Positions 14,448-21,766 of a stretch of DNA of 23,881 nt are shown here, piece after piece (the stretch's first letter is position 1; the number at the start of each line of letters is the position of its first letter). The notes beneath the pieces were generated by a model. The model had not been told where the DNA came from, ran no database searches, and saw only the letters and a list, made by a program, of their open reading frames with translations. Made by a program: the position numbers and the translations under genes. The stretch is from assembly GCA_910586005.1 (NCBI GenBank), contig CAJUHG010000045.1, positions 1 to 23,881 on the forward strand. Reading direction: 5' to 3'. Source of the stretch: an uncultured Lachnospiraceae bacterium. Lineage in GTDB: Bacteria; Bacillota; Clostridia; Lachnospirales; Lachnospiraceae.

Positions 14448-14512
14448 AATCAGGGTGCCAAAAAATCCAAATTTCCTCTAGAGGATAATTTTAATCTTTT
14501 CGCACCCTGATT
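14448..14512. terminator. Bidirectional terminator between spmB and the alanine symporter gene
   Basis: AATCAGGGTGC (14448-14458) pairs perfectly with GCACCCTGATT (14502-14512). The 43-base loop contains a second palindrome, CCTCTAGAGG. It sits between convergent stop codons, with a TTTTC run on the right and an A-rich run on the left of the loop. Confidence 0.65.
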
Positions 14513-14530
14513 TTCAATTACTATGTATTC

Positions 14531-15931
14531 TTACTTTCCCAATTTTTTTAAATATTTTTTTGTTTCTGCTACCACTACACCATTCAGAGCAATAACAGCA
14601 ATTAGATTAGGAATTGCCATCAATCCATTAAAAATATCTGCAATAGTCCATACTGCTGAAACAGTCATAAAAGGTCCAATAAAGACACAGAGAATATACA
14701 ACCAACGATATCCTTTTACTATTTTTTGATTACCATTTGTGAGATATTCCAAACATTTCTCACTATAATAATCCCATCCTAAAATTGTAGTAAATGCAAA
14801 ACATACCAAACATACCATAAGGATAAAAGAAGAAACAGCCGGTTCAAAAGGAAGTCCTATCTGAAATGCTCTTGTTGTTACATCCACTCCATCTAGTCCA
14901 ATATTCCAAGTGCCTGTAATGACAATTGTAAGTCCTGTCATAGTACAAATAATTACAGTATCAATCACAGTACCTAACATAGAAACCAACCCCTGTGCTG
15001 CTGGTTCATCTGTCTGTACTGCCGCTGCTGCAATAGGAGCGCTTCCCAAACCAGCTTCATTAGAAAAAATCCCTCTAGCAACACCTTTTTGCATAGCAAC
15101 CAGCATAGCACCCATTGCACCTCCTGCTGCTGCTCTCAAACCAAATGCACTTTGAACAATCGTCACAAATGCTGCTGGAATTTCTGTAATATGAAATACT
15201 AAAATTAAGAGGGCTGCTGTAATATAAGTGGCAGCCATAAAAGGAACTAGCACTTGTGCCACTCCAGAAATTCTCTGAAGACCACCAATCAAAACAAGCG
15301 CAACACAGATTGTCAAAATCACACCTGCAATAATAACGGACCAAGAATAATCTCTCCCAAACAATTCTATTGTATTCTGATTCTCAGGGTCAAAGAAACT
15401 ATTTACCGCACTTGTAATACCATTAATTTGAGTGAAAGTTCCAATTCCTAGAAGCCCTACTCCTACACCAAAAAAAGCAAAAATCTTTCCAAGCCATCTC
15501 CAATTTTTTCCCATTCCACGCTCAATATAGTAAAATGGTCCTCCTACAATATGTCCATCTTCTGCAACCACACGATATTTAATTGCCAAAAGACATTCAG
15601 AATATTTTGTGACAGTGCCAACAATTGCAGCAACTACCATCCAAAACAATGCCCCTGGACCTCCTGCTACCAAAGCAGTAGCAACACCTACAATATTTCC
15701 AGTTCCAATAGTAGCTGACAATGCTGTACAAAGTGCACCAAAGCCTGATACCTCTCCTTCTTCTCCTGTCCTATCATTGGATAATAAATTTTGAATTGCC
15801 AATGGCAAATACTGAATCTGAAGACCTTTTAAACGAATTGTTAAAAAAATTCCTACAGATAAAATTAGCAAGATCAATGGAACTCCCCACACTAAGTCGT
15901 CAACTGATTTTAAAAAAACATTAAATTTCAT
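14531..15931 (-). CDS. Alanine/glycine:cation (sodium) symporter, AGCS family
   Basis: This 466-residue inner-membrane carrier imports alanine or glycine with Na+ or H+. Family signatures are visible: the N-terminal VWGVPLILLILSVGIFLTIR segment, FGALCTALSATIGTGNIVGV, GGPGALFWMVVAAIVGTVTK, and RGIFSNEAGLGSAPIAAAA in the middle, with about ten hydrophobic segments overall. I prefer ATG 15931 over the GTG at 15943 because the AGGGTGAG site then sits at a suitable distance. It is convergent with spmB and shares its terminator. A perfect 7-bp-arm dyad (15977-15993) lies upstream. It is intact; substrate preference cannot be told from sequence. Confidence 0.93.
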   Translation of the reverse strand: MKFNVFLKSVDDLVWGVPLILLILSVGIFLTIRLKGLQIQYLPLAIQNLLSNDRTGEEGEVSGFGALCTALSATIGTGNIVGVATALVAGGPGALFWMVVAAIVGTVTKYSECLLAIKYRVVAEDGHIVGGPFYYIERGMGKNWRWLGKIFAFFGVGVGLLGIGTFTQINGITSAVNSFFDPENQNTIELFGRDYSWSVIIAGVILTICVALVLIGGLQRISGVAQVLVPFMAATYITAALLILVFHITEIPAAFVTIVQSAFGLRAAAGGAMGAMLVAMQKGVARGIFSNEAGLGSAPIAAAAVQTDEPAAQGLVSMLGTVIDTVIICTMTGLTIVITGTWNIGLDGVDVTTRAFQIGLPFEPAVSSFILMVCLVCFAFTTILGWDYYSEKCLEYLTNGNQKIVKGYRWLYILCVFIGPFMTVSAVWTIADIFNGLMAIPNLIAVIALNGVVVAETKKYLKKLGK

Positions 15932-15976
15932 AATATTTCTCACCCTTTCCCTTTATATAAGATAATTATTTTGTAA

Positions 15977-15993
15977 GTATAAACTATTTATAC
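15977..15993. promoter_or_regulatory. Dyad upstream of the alanine symporter gene
   Basis: GTATAAA-CTA-TTTATAC is a perfect 7-bp-arm inverted repeat 46 bases before the symporter start codon, in a 92-base gap between two genes of the same direction. It suits a small operator overlapping an AT-rich promoter. Confidence 0.35.
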
Positions 15994-16023
15994 TGATTAA
16001 AATAGGTATAACTCTCTTTTTAC

Positions 16024-16914
16024 TTAATTCAAATATCTGCCAATCTGAGGCATCCAATCTCCAATAAAGATTTCTCCTTTTAGCACTCCTTCTAAAATAG
16101 GTGTAAAAAATTTTACCAACAATTTTATTACTTGGTCCCATTGAGGATATATAACTCTTTCACATCTACTCTGACTTTTCCACCTTTTTTTCATAAGTCT
16201 ATTATTTTCTAAATTCTTTATGATATCTAGTCTTTGATCTATAGAAGAAATTGTTTGCACTAAAAGAAGAGATTCAAAAATTTGTGATACTTTTCTTCCC
16301 TCTACCACCTCTTTTATAATAATATCATATATCTCCTTGTACCAAGATACGTTGTCTATCTGTTCTAAATTACTAATAATTTCATAAAAACCTCGAGAGA
16401 GGTACTCTTCTTTGCTAAATATATAATAAAATACCTCTTCTTTACCAGAAAATACTGTTTTCAAAGACTTTTTTTCATAAGAACAAACTTTCCCTATATA
16501 TGGAGTAATAGTAATTTCAAAAGAAATTTGCATAGATTCTTTCCATATTTTTAAAGGAATTCTTGGATATTTTATCTTATCTCTATATAGTCTTTCTTTT
16601 TGAAGAACAATTCTTAAATTTTCTTCTTTCTTGATATTTTGTATATTTTCTCTTTCATAATTTTTAGAAAATTCTAAGGAAAACAATTCCTTTAATATTT
16701 TTATGGTATCTTCTAACCCTTCCTCTGAAGAAAAAAACTCTAAATGATTGATAACATGTTTTTGATACCACTCTTCATTTAAAATATTATCCTTTCTAAG
16801 AAAAAGTCTATTCCCTATAGAAGAGACACCAATCTTACTTATTATTATTTCTGCTCCAAACCGTGCCATCTGATTTATTTCTGCTATTTGTTTTAAATTC
16901 TTTTCTTTTTCCAT
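16024..16914 (-). CDS. Unrecognised 296-residue protein
   Basis: I do not recognise this family. The protein is mostly helical, rich in Lys, Glu and Ile, and has no signal peptide or strong membrane segment. Features that may be family marks are IAEINQMARFGAEIIISKIG near the N-terminus, a central KYPRIPLKIWKESMQISFEI followed by TPYIGKVCSYE, and a C-terminal GDWMPQIGRYLN. No catalytic motif stands out. It lies upstream of and in the same direction as the alanine symporter gene, 92 bases apart. The start at 16914 has only a weak GAGAAAG site. A terminator-like hairpin lies 20 bases before the start codon (16935-16954), suggesting attenuation. Codon use and length argue for a real chromosomal gene. 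Confidence 0.75.
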   Translation of the reverse strand: MEKEKNLKQIAEINQMARFGAEIIISKIGVSSIGNRLFLRKDNILNEEWYQKHVINHLEFFSSEEGLEDTIKILKELFSLEFSKNYERENIQNIKKEENLRIVLQKERLYRDKIKYPRIPLKIWKESMQISFEITITPYIGKVCSYEKKSLKTVFSGKEEVFYYIFSKEEYLSRGFYEIISNLEQIDNVSWYKEIYDIIIKEVVEGRKVSQIFESLLLVQTISSIDQRLDIIKNLENNRLMKKRWKSQSRCERVIYPQWDQVIKLLVKFFTPILEGVLKGEIFIGDWMPQIGRYLN

Positions 16915-16934
16915 TCTTTCTCATTCCCATAGAA

Positions 16935-16954
16935 AAAGCGGACAAGTCCGCTTT
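16935..16954 (-). terminator. Terminator-like hairpin in the leader of the 296-residue protein gene
   Basis: AAAGCGGAC and GTCCGCTTT are perfect 9-base arms around AA. On the minus strand the stem runs into TTTTT, the form of an intrinsic terminator, but it lies only 20 bases before the start codon and no minus-strand gene lies directly upstream. An attenuator, or an end signal for leftward transcription, is possible. The rest of 16915-17186 shows nothing else. Confidence 0.5.
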
Positions 16955-17186
16955 CACTTCCTATCTCTACCATAATTTTCTAAAAAGTGATATTTTTATT
17001 ATATTCTTATCCCTTTTTACTGTCAATTATCAACTCTCTAAGACCCTTTCATAGTTTATCCTATATCTTATAGATTCATTACTCCTATTTTAGATGGTGT
17101 TCTTGAATCCAAATAGTAAAACGCTTTTCACTATTTTTAGCATTTTACATATGACAAGTAAAAATATATGATAAACAATTTAAATA

Positions 17187-17216
17187 TTGTACTTTTTTTT
17201 ATACATATGTTAAAAT
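17187..17216 (+). promoter_or_regulatory. Promoter of the MATE transporter gene
   Basis: TTGTAC (17187-17192) and an extended -10, TGTTAAAAT (TAAAAT at 17211-17216), are 18 bases apart, about 65 bases before the start codon. The same ATATGTTAAAATA block precedes trmB (near 20304-20315). Confidence 0.5.
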
Positions 17217-17281
17217 ACATTTTAAAGCGATAAGAAGTTTTATATGCAAACTTTAAAAAATTACACAGAATGGAGGAAAGT

Positions 17282-18631
17282 ATGAAACCACAAGAGAATA
17301 AAATGGGAGTTATGCCCATAGGAAAGTTATTAATCAGTATGTCTTTACCCATGATGATATCTATGTTAGTACAAGCCTTATATAACATTGTAGACAGTAT
17401 TTTTGTTGCACAAGTAGGAGAATATGCCGTTCGTGCTATATCTCTTGCATTTCCAGCACAGACACTGATGATTGCCGTAGCAGTAGGTACAGGTGTAGGT
17501 ATCAATGCCTTACTTTCAAAAACGCTAGGGCAAAAAGATTTTGACAAAGCGAATCATATAGCTGCTAATGGGATATTTATTGCAATCGTATGTTATATTT
17601 TAGCAGCATTGATTGGCGGATTTATCGCAGAACCTTTTATGAACAGTCAAACAGATGTAATAGAAGTAAGAAAATATGGAATCAGCTATCTTACTATTTG
17701 TTGTGTATGTTCTATTGGAATTTTTTTACAAATTACCTTTGAACGCTTACTACAATCTACAGGAAAAACCCTTTTTACAATGATTACACAGGGAGTGGGT
17801 GCATTAATCAATATTATCTTAGATCCCATTCTTATTTTTGGTTTATTTGGTGCACCAAGATTAGAAGCTGCCGGAGCCGCAATTGCCACTGTAACTGGGC
17901 AAATCGTTGCGGCCCTTTTAGCAATCTTTTTTAATCTTAAGTTTAATCCTGAAATCCATATAAAATTTCGTGGTTTTTCTCCAAATATTCACTTAATTGG
18001 ACAAATTTATGCGGTCGGTGCCCCTTCTATTATTGTACAGGCAATTGGTTCTGTAATGACATATGGAATGAATCTCATTTTATCTTCTTTTGGCATTGCA
18101 CAAACTGTATTTGGATTATACTTTAAATTACAAAGTTTTATTTTTATGCCAATTTTTGGTTTAAATAACGGAATGGTACCAATTATTGCTTATAATTATG
18201 GTGCAGGTCATCGAGACCGTGTGATTCAAACTTTAAAATCTGCAATTTACTATGCTGTTATTATTATGTTAGTAGGATTAGTTATTATGGAAGTTTTTCC
18301 TGCACAACTTTTAAGTATGTTTAATGCAAAAGAAGAACTTCTAGCAATAGGAATCCCCGCACTTCGTACCATATGTCTTAGTTTTATATTTGCAGGTTAT
18401 TGTATTGTAGTGGGAAGTGCTTTTCAAGCCTTGGGAAATGGTATTTATAGTATGATTGTCTCCATAGCAAGACAATTAATCGTTTTACTTCCTGTTGCAT
18501 ATTTGCTCTCTTTAACCAAAAATGTTGCTAATATCTGGTGGGCATTTCCTATTGCAGAACTTATGTCAGTTGCAATGAGTAGCTATTTCTTATGGAGAAT
18601 TAACAAAGAAGTGATATCTAAAATCAAATAA
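17282..18631 (+). CDS. MATE family multidrug/toxin efflux transporter
   Basis: This 449-residue membrane protein has about twelve hydrophobic segments in two similar halves. MATE features are visible: LLISMSLPMMISMLVQALYN then IVDSIFVAQVGEYAVRA at the start, TGVGINALLSKTLGQKDFDK, and in the second half FGLNNGMVPIIAYNYGAG, the mirror of the first-half signature. Such transporters export drugs, dyes or metabolites using an Na+ or H+ gradient; the substrate is unknown. GGAGGAAAGT sits directly before ATG 17282, so I prefer this to the ATG at 17270, which overlaps that site. It has its own promoter and ends at a long hairpin shared with the convergent carboxypeptidase gene. Confidence 0.93.
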   Translation: MKPQENKMGVMPIGKLLISMSLPMMISMLVQALYNIVDSIFVAQVGEYAVRAISLAFPAQTLMIAVAVGTGVGINALLSKTLGQKDFDKANHIAANGIFIAIVCYILAALIGGFIAEPFMNSQTDVIEVRKYGISYLTICCVCSIGIFLQITFERLLQSTGKTLFTMITQGVGALINIILDPILIFGLFGAPRLEAAGAAIATVTGQIVAALLAIFFNLKFNPEIHIKFRGFSPNIHLIGQIYAVGAPSIIVQAIGSVMTYGMNLILSSFGIAQTVFGLYFKLQSFIFMPIFGLNNGMVPIIAYNYGAGHRDRVIQTLKSAIYYAVIIMLVGLVIMEVFPAQLLSMFNAKEELLAIGIPALRTICLSFIFAGYCIVVGSAFQALGNGIYSMIVSIARQLIVLLPVAYLLSLTKNVANIWWAFPIAELMSVAMSSYFLWRINKEVISKIK

Positions 18632-18671
18632 TAAAACGTATGCTTTGCGAACTTTCTATTGTCATAAATAA

Positions 18672-18708
18672 ATTCCCTGCCTTTAAGATTTTCTTAAAGG
18701 CAGGGAAT
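18672..18708. terminator. Long hairpin between convergent MATE and carboxypeptidase genes
   Basis: Arms of 17 bases (18672-18688 and 18692-18708, beginning ATTCCCTGCC and ending GGCAGGGAAT) pair perfectly around TTT. T-tracts are weak on both sides, but the position between convergent stops makes a bidirectional transcription block likely. Confidence 0.65.
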
Positions 18709-18726
18709 CTTCTACCTAAAATATAG

Positions 18727-18765
18727 TTTAAACGATTTATTACCTAATTTAAACGTTTTATTACC
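18727..18765. repeat. Tandem 18-base direct repeat at the end of the carboxypeptidase gene
   Basis: TTTAAACGATTTATTACC (18727-18744) and TTTAAACGTTTTATTACC (18748-18765) differ at one base. The second copy covers the stop codon of the minus-strand gene, so the last codons and the 3' flank look like a small local duplication. Confidence 0.55.
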
Positions 18766-20131
18766 ATTTCTTTTTTCTTTTATCTTTTATTTTTATATCT
18801 TTAAAATCTAATCTTCGCTTTCTTCTACAAGATAACTTATATTTTATTAAATAAAAATTATCCACAAAATGATAAATTCCAAATCCAACACCTATCAATA
18901 GAATTATTCCTATGATTCCTAATATAATATATTTGATATCAATTGTTACTATTTTTTCTTCTACCACATCTTCCTTCATCTCTTCTTTTTTTTCCTTAAA
19001 TGAAAATTCTGTTACTTTTGCCCCTGTAACTTCAATATCTGTTCCTCCAACAATACGATCTGCATAGGTATATTGTATCTTACCTATCACATCTTTTGAA
19101 TCATTATTTTCTATTATCTCAGGTACTGCATCTGTAAATTCTATAGACTTTGGAAGAACTACGCAACCTTCTTTATTTAATCCCACAAAAGATTCTTCAT
19201 TTTCAAAAATCTTAGTTTCTTTCATATCTTCATGATAGCTTTTTTCATTATCTGACACATTCCATAATTGAAAATTTTCAAAACAATAATCAAAAAGTAT
19301 TCTAGTATCTAAATAATGATTTGGAGATTGTTCTTGCATTACAACACAAATTAATGTCATCCCATCTTTCTCTGCAAACGTAACCAATGTACTTCCAGCT
19401 ACACTTGTATAGCCTGTCTTTCCACCAATACAATAATCATATACATATTGGCTATCTCCCTTATAAGGATGTAACATTTTATGATGATTTACTAAATAGG
19501 TATTCTCCTTATGTTTATTAGTTGGAGGAATGGTATACTTTTTAGTATTGACAATCATACGAAACAAATCATTTTTTAAGGCCTCACTAGATATCAGTGC
19601 TATATCATAAGTGCTTGTCCAATGCTCCTCATCTGGTAATCCATGAGGATTATTAAAATGAGTATCTTTACACCCCAATTCCTTTGCCTTGTCATTCATC
19701 ATTTTTATAAAATCTTCATAATCTTTTCCTGTATGTTCTGCAATAGCATAGGCACATTCATTGGCTGATTCTAACATTAGACCATAGAGACTCTCTTCCA
19801 TAGTCATAACTTCGCCTACATCTCTAGCAATACCAGAACCCTCTGTTTTATATACTGCATCCTTTGAAAATGTTACTTCTTCATCTAAATTACTATTTTC
19901 CAATGCCAAAAGAATTGTCATAATTTTTGTAATACTTGCAGGATATGATTGAAGATGAGCATTTTTCTCATACAAAACAGTTCCTGTAGATGCTTCCATA
20001 ACAATAGCTGATTCCCCTGTAATTTGTGGTCCCTCTGGCCAATATTCTTCTGCTTGAACAGGAATATTATTAATCTGAAAAAGACATATTACTCCTATTA
20101 CTAAATTTATCAATTTTTTTCTCATTCTCAT
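18761..20131 (-). CDS. D-alanyl-D-alanine carboxypeptidase (DacF/PBP5-like, peptidase S11)
   Basis: This 456-residue penicillin-binding protein trims the terminal D-Ala from peptidoglycan stem peptides outside the membrane. A signal peptide (residues about 1-27, ending PVQA) precedes the S11 catalytic domain with all three motifs: SITK (66-69, nucleophile Ser66), SAN (122-124) and KTG (238-240). A PBP5-like C-terminal domain follows, then a membrane segment (about residues 400-425, YIILGIIGIILLIGVGFGIY) and a basic cytoplasmic tail. AAGGAG lies 8 bases before the ATG. In sporulating clostridia DacF-type enzymes shape spore cortex or vegetative wall; which applies cannot be told. It has its own promoter. 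Confidence 0.93.
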   Translation of the reverse strand: MRMRKKLINLVIGVICLFQINNIPVQAEEYWPEGPQITGESAIVMEASTGTVLYEKNAHLQSYPASITKIMTILLALENSNLDEEVTFSKDAVYKTEGSGIARDVGEVMTMEESLYGLMLESANECAYAIAEHTGKDYEDFIKMMNDKAKELGCKDTHFNNPHGLPDEEHWTSTYDIALISSEALKNDLFRMIVNTKKYTIPPTNKHKENTYLVNHHKMLHPYKGDSQYVYDYCIGGKTGYTSVAGSTLVTFAEKDGMTLICVVMQEQSPNHYLDTRILFDYCFENFQLWNVSDNEKSYHEDMKETKIFENEESFVGLNKEGCVVLPKSIEFTDAVPEIIENNDSKDVIGKIQYTYADRIVGGTDIEVTGAKVTEFSFKEKKEEMKEDVVEEKIVTIDIKYIILGIIGIILLIGVGFGIYHFVDNFYLIKYKLSCRRKRRLDFKDIKIKDKRKKKW

Positions 20132-20172
20132 AAAGATTTCTCCTTAAGTCCTATACGATCTTTCCTGCTTAT

Positions 20173-20202
20173 ATTTTACAAAATATTCCATTTATTTTAC
20201 AA
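20173..20202 (-). promoter_or_regulatory. Promoter of the carboxypeptidase gene
   Basis: On the minus strand TTGTAA (20202-20197) and TAAAAT (20178-20173) are 18 bases apart, about 42 bases before the start codon. Confidence 0.45.
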
Positions 20203-20349
20203 TTCTATTACGTGCTTAGTATATCATATTAGAAACTGCAAAGCAACTTTGCCTTTGGGTAAATCAAATAAAGTCTATAAAACACTATAATAAAAAAAAT
20301 ATATATGTTAAAATATATAAAAAGATAACTAATTACTTTGGAGGAATTT

Positions 20350-21012
20350 ATGAGATTGAGAAATATACCAGGTTCTAGAGAGGCTATCGCTAAAAATTGT
20401 TGGTGTATACAAGAACCAGAAAAATTAAAAGGAAAATGGTCAGCAGTTTTCCAAAATAATCATCCTATTCACATTGAAATTGGAATGGGAAAAGGAAAAT
20501 TTCTAATGACTCTTGCAAAACAAAATCCTCAGATTAATTATATAGGAATAGAAAAATATTCTAGTGTTTTGTTAAGAGGTCTTCAAAAATTAGAAGAAGA
20601 ACCTTTAGAAAACCTTCGTTTTATCCGAATGGAGGCAGAGATGATTTGCGATGTTTTTGATAAAGAAGAAGTGGATAAAATTTACTTAAATTTTTCTGAC
20701 CCTTGGCCCAAAGATAGACATGCCAAACGTCGCTTAACCTCTTGTCAGTTTTTTTCTAGATACAATATTATTCTAAAAAAAGAAGGTACCATAGAATTTA
20801 AAACAGATAATGTAGATTTATTTAATTTTTCTTTAGAAGAAATAAAAAAATCTAATTGGCATTTAGATTCTTTTACCAGAGATTTGCACAAGGATTCCAT
20901 AATGAAACAAGGAAATATTATGACAGAATATGAGGAACGTTTTTCCTCTATAGGAAATCCTATTTGTAAACTAATTGTATCAAGGAAAAATAACAAAGAA
21001 AAAATATTATAA
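20350..21012 (+). CDS. trmB: tRNA (guanine-N7)-methyltransferase
   Basis: TrmB uses S-adenosylmethionine to make 7-methylguanosine at position 46 of many tRNAs. The 220-residue protein shows the Rossmann-type SAM-binding motif EIGMGKGKF (from E43), IGIEKYSSVLLRGLQKL for the ribose-binding acid, and the signature SDPWPKDRHAKRR (D117-P-W-P) of the active site. Length matches the family. I chose ATG 20350 because GGAGGAATTT immediately precedes it; a TTG at 20338 would cover that site. A TGTTAAAAT extended -10 near 20306-20314 probably drives it. It stands alone between divergent dac and the next small gene. Confidence 0.95.
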   Translation: MRLRNIPGSREAIAKNCWCIQEPEKLKGKWSAVFQNNHPIHIEIGMGKGKFLMTLAKQNPQINYIGIEKYSSVLLRGLQKLEEEPLENLRFIRMEAEMICDVFDKEEVDKIYLNFSDPWPKDRHAKRRLTSCQFFSRYNIILKKEGTIEFKTDNVDLFNFSLEEIKKSNWHLDSFTRDLHKDSIMKQGNIMTEYEERFSSIGNPICKLIVSRKNNKEKIL

Positions 21013-21021
21013 TAATTTTTC

Positions 21022-21050
21022 TTTACAATTTTTTTTAATAAAAGTATAAT
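21022..21050 (+). promoter_or_regulatory. Strong promoter of the small membrane protein / YbjQ pair
   Basis: TTTACA (21022-21027) and TATAAT (21045-21050) have the ideal 17-base spacing, 36 bases before the next start codon. Confidence 0.7.
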
Positions 21051-21086
21051 TAGTTTAACTAAAGGCAATATGAAAAGGAAAAGAAA

Positions 21087-21308
21087 ATGAATCATAAAAA
21101 GTTAATTGCACCAATTATCATTACCATTTTTTTAGTAATACTTCTTATGTTTTACTTTTTTCTGTGTATGATGATACCCATCCCTATTCCACTAAAAATC
21201 ATATTTCTTTTGGTACTGATAGCATTAATAGGTGTATCTGTTTACAATTTATGTGAAAGAATACAAGAAATAAGGAGTGGCGAAGAAGATGATCTTAGTA
21301 AATACTGA
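21087..21308 (+). CDS. Small two-span membrane protein, unrecognised
   Basis: This 73-residue protein has a short basic N-terminus, two hydrophobic segments (about 8-29 and 36-54, separated by IPIPIP) and a charged C-terminal tail ending RIQEIRSGEEDDLSKY. I do not recognise a family. The start has AAAGGAAAAG upstream. Its 3' end overlaps the YbjQ-family gene by 20 bases, so the two are co-translated and may work together, for example as a membrane anchor for the cytoplasmic partner; this is inference. Confidence 0.75.
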   Translation: MNHKKLIAPIIITIFLVILLMFYFFLCMMIPIPIPLKIIFLLVLIALIGVSVYNLCERIQEIRSGEEDDLSKY

Positions 21309-21603
21309 TTATATTACTGGTAAAGAATTAGAAATGCTTGGTCTAGTAAAAGGAAGTACAATCCAGTCTAAAAATATTGGAAGAGATATTAGCCAAAGTT
21401 TTAAAACCATTGTAGGTGGTGAATTAAAGGCTTATAATGAAATGATGAATGAAGCAAGAGCACTTGCTACAAAACGAATGGTAGAAGAAGCAACATCTCT
21501 AGGTGCTGATGCCATTGTAAATATTCGCTATGCTTCTTCTGCAATTATGCAAGGAGCTGCAGAAGTAATTGCTTATGGCACAGCAGTAAAATTTATAAAA
21601 TAA
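21289..21603 (+). CDS. YbjQ/UPF0145 family protein
   Basis: This 104-residue protein matches the YbjQ (UPF0145, 'heavy-metal-binding domain') family: MILVNTDYITGKELEMLGLV at the start, KGSTIQSKNIGRDI, then LKAYNEMMNEAR, LGADAIVNIRYASSAI and EVIAYGTAVKF. The family forms small oligomeric alpha/beta proteins; despite the database name its biochemical role is not settled. I chose ATG 21289 (AAGGAG 11 bases upstream) over the GTG at 21277, because family members begin at this point. It overlaps the preceding gene and ends before a strong terminator. Confidence 0.88.
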   Translation: MILVNTDYITGKELEMLGLVKGSTIQSKNIGRDISQSFKTIVGGELKAYNEMMNEARALATKRMVEEATSLGADAIVNIRYASSAIMQGAAEVIAYGTAVKFIK

Positions 21604-21626
21604 AGTGTGGTCACATAGTGACATTT

Positions 21627-21670
21627 TCGCCCACATGTTCATCTTTAGATGAGCATGTGGGCGATTTTAT
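21627..21670 (+). terminator. Terminator after the YbjQ-family gene
   Basis: TCGCCCACATG pairs perfectly with CATGTGGGCGA, with an inner CATC/GATG pair and a TTTA loop (21627-21664), followed by TTTTAT. A small GTCAC-ATA-GTGAC dyad lies just before it (21610-21622). Confidence 0.8.
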
Positions 21671-21766
21671 AAACAAAACAACTATAACATTGATACAAAT
21701 GGAAGATGTCTTGAATCCTTTTTTATTCATGACAATAGAAAGTTCTCAAAGCATGCTTTCTATCAT

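Noticed and set aside
14523..15794. Several plus-strand open frames opposite the alanine symporter gene
   Set aside because: Complement-strand shadows of an intact, well-recognised transporter gene.
18727..18765. Attachment site or insertion-sequence footprint at the carboxypeptidase 3' end
   Set aside because: It is only a two-copy tandem repeat with 21-base period and no mobile gene near; a local duplication explains it.
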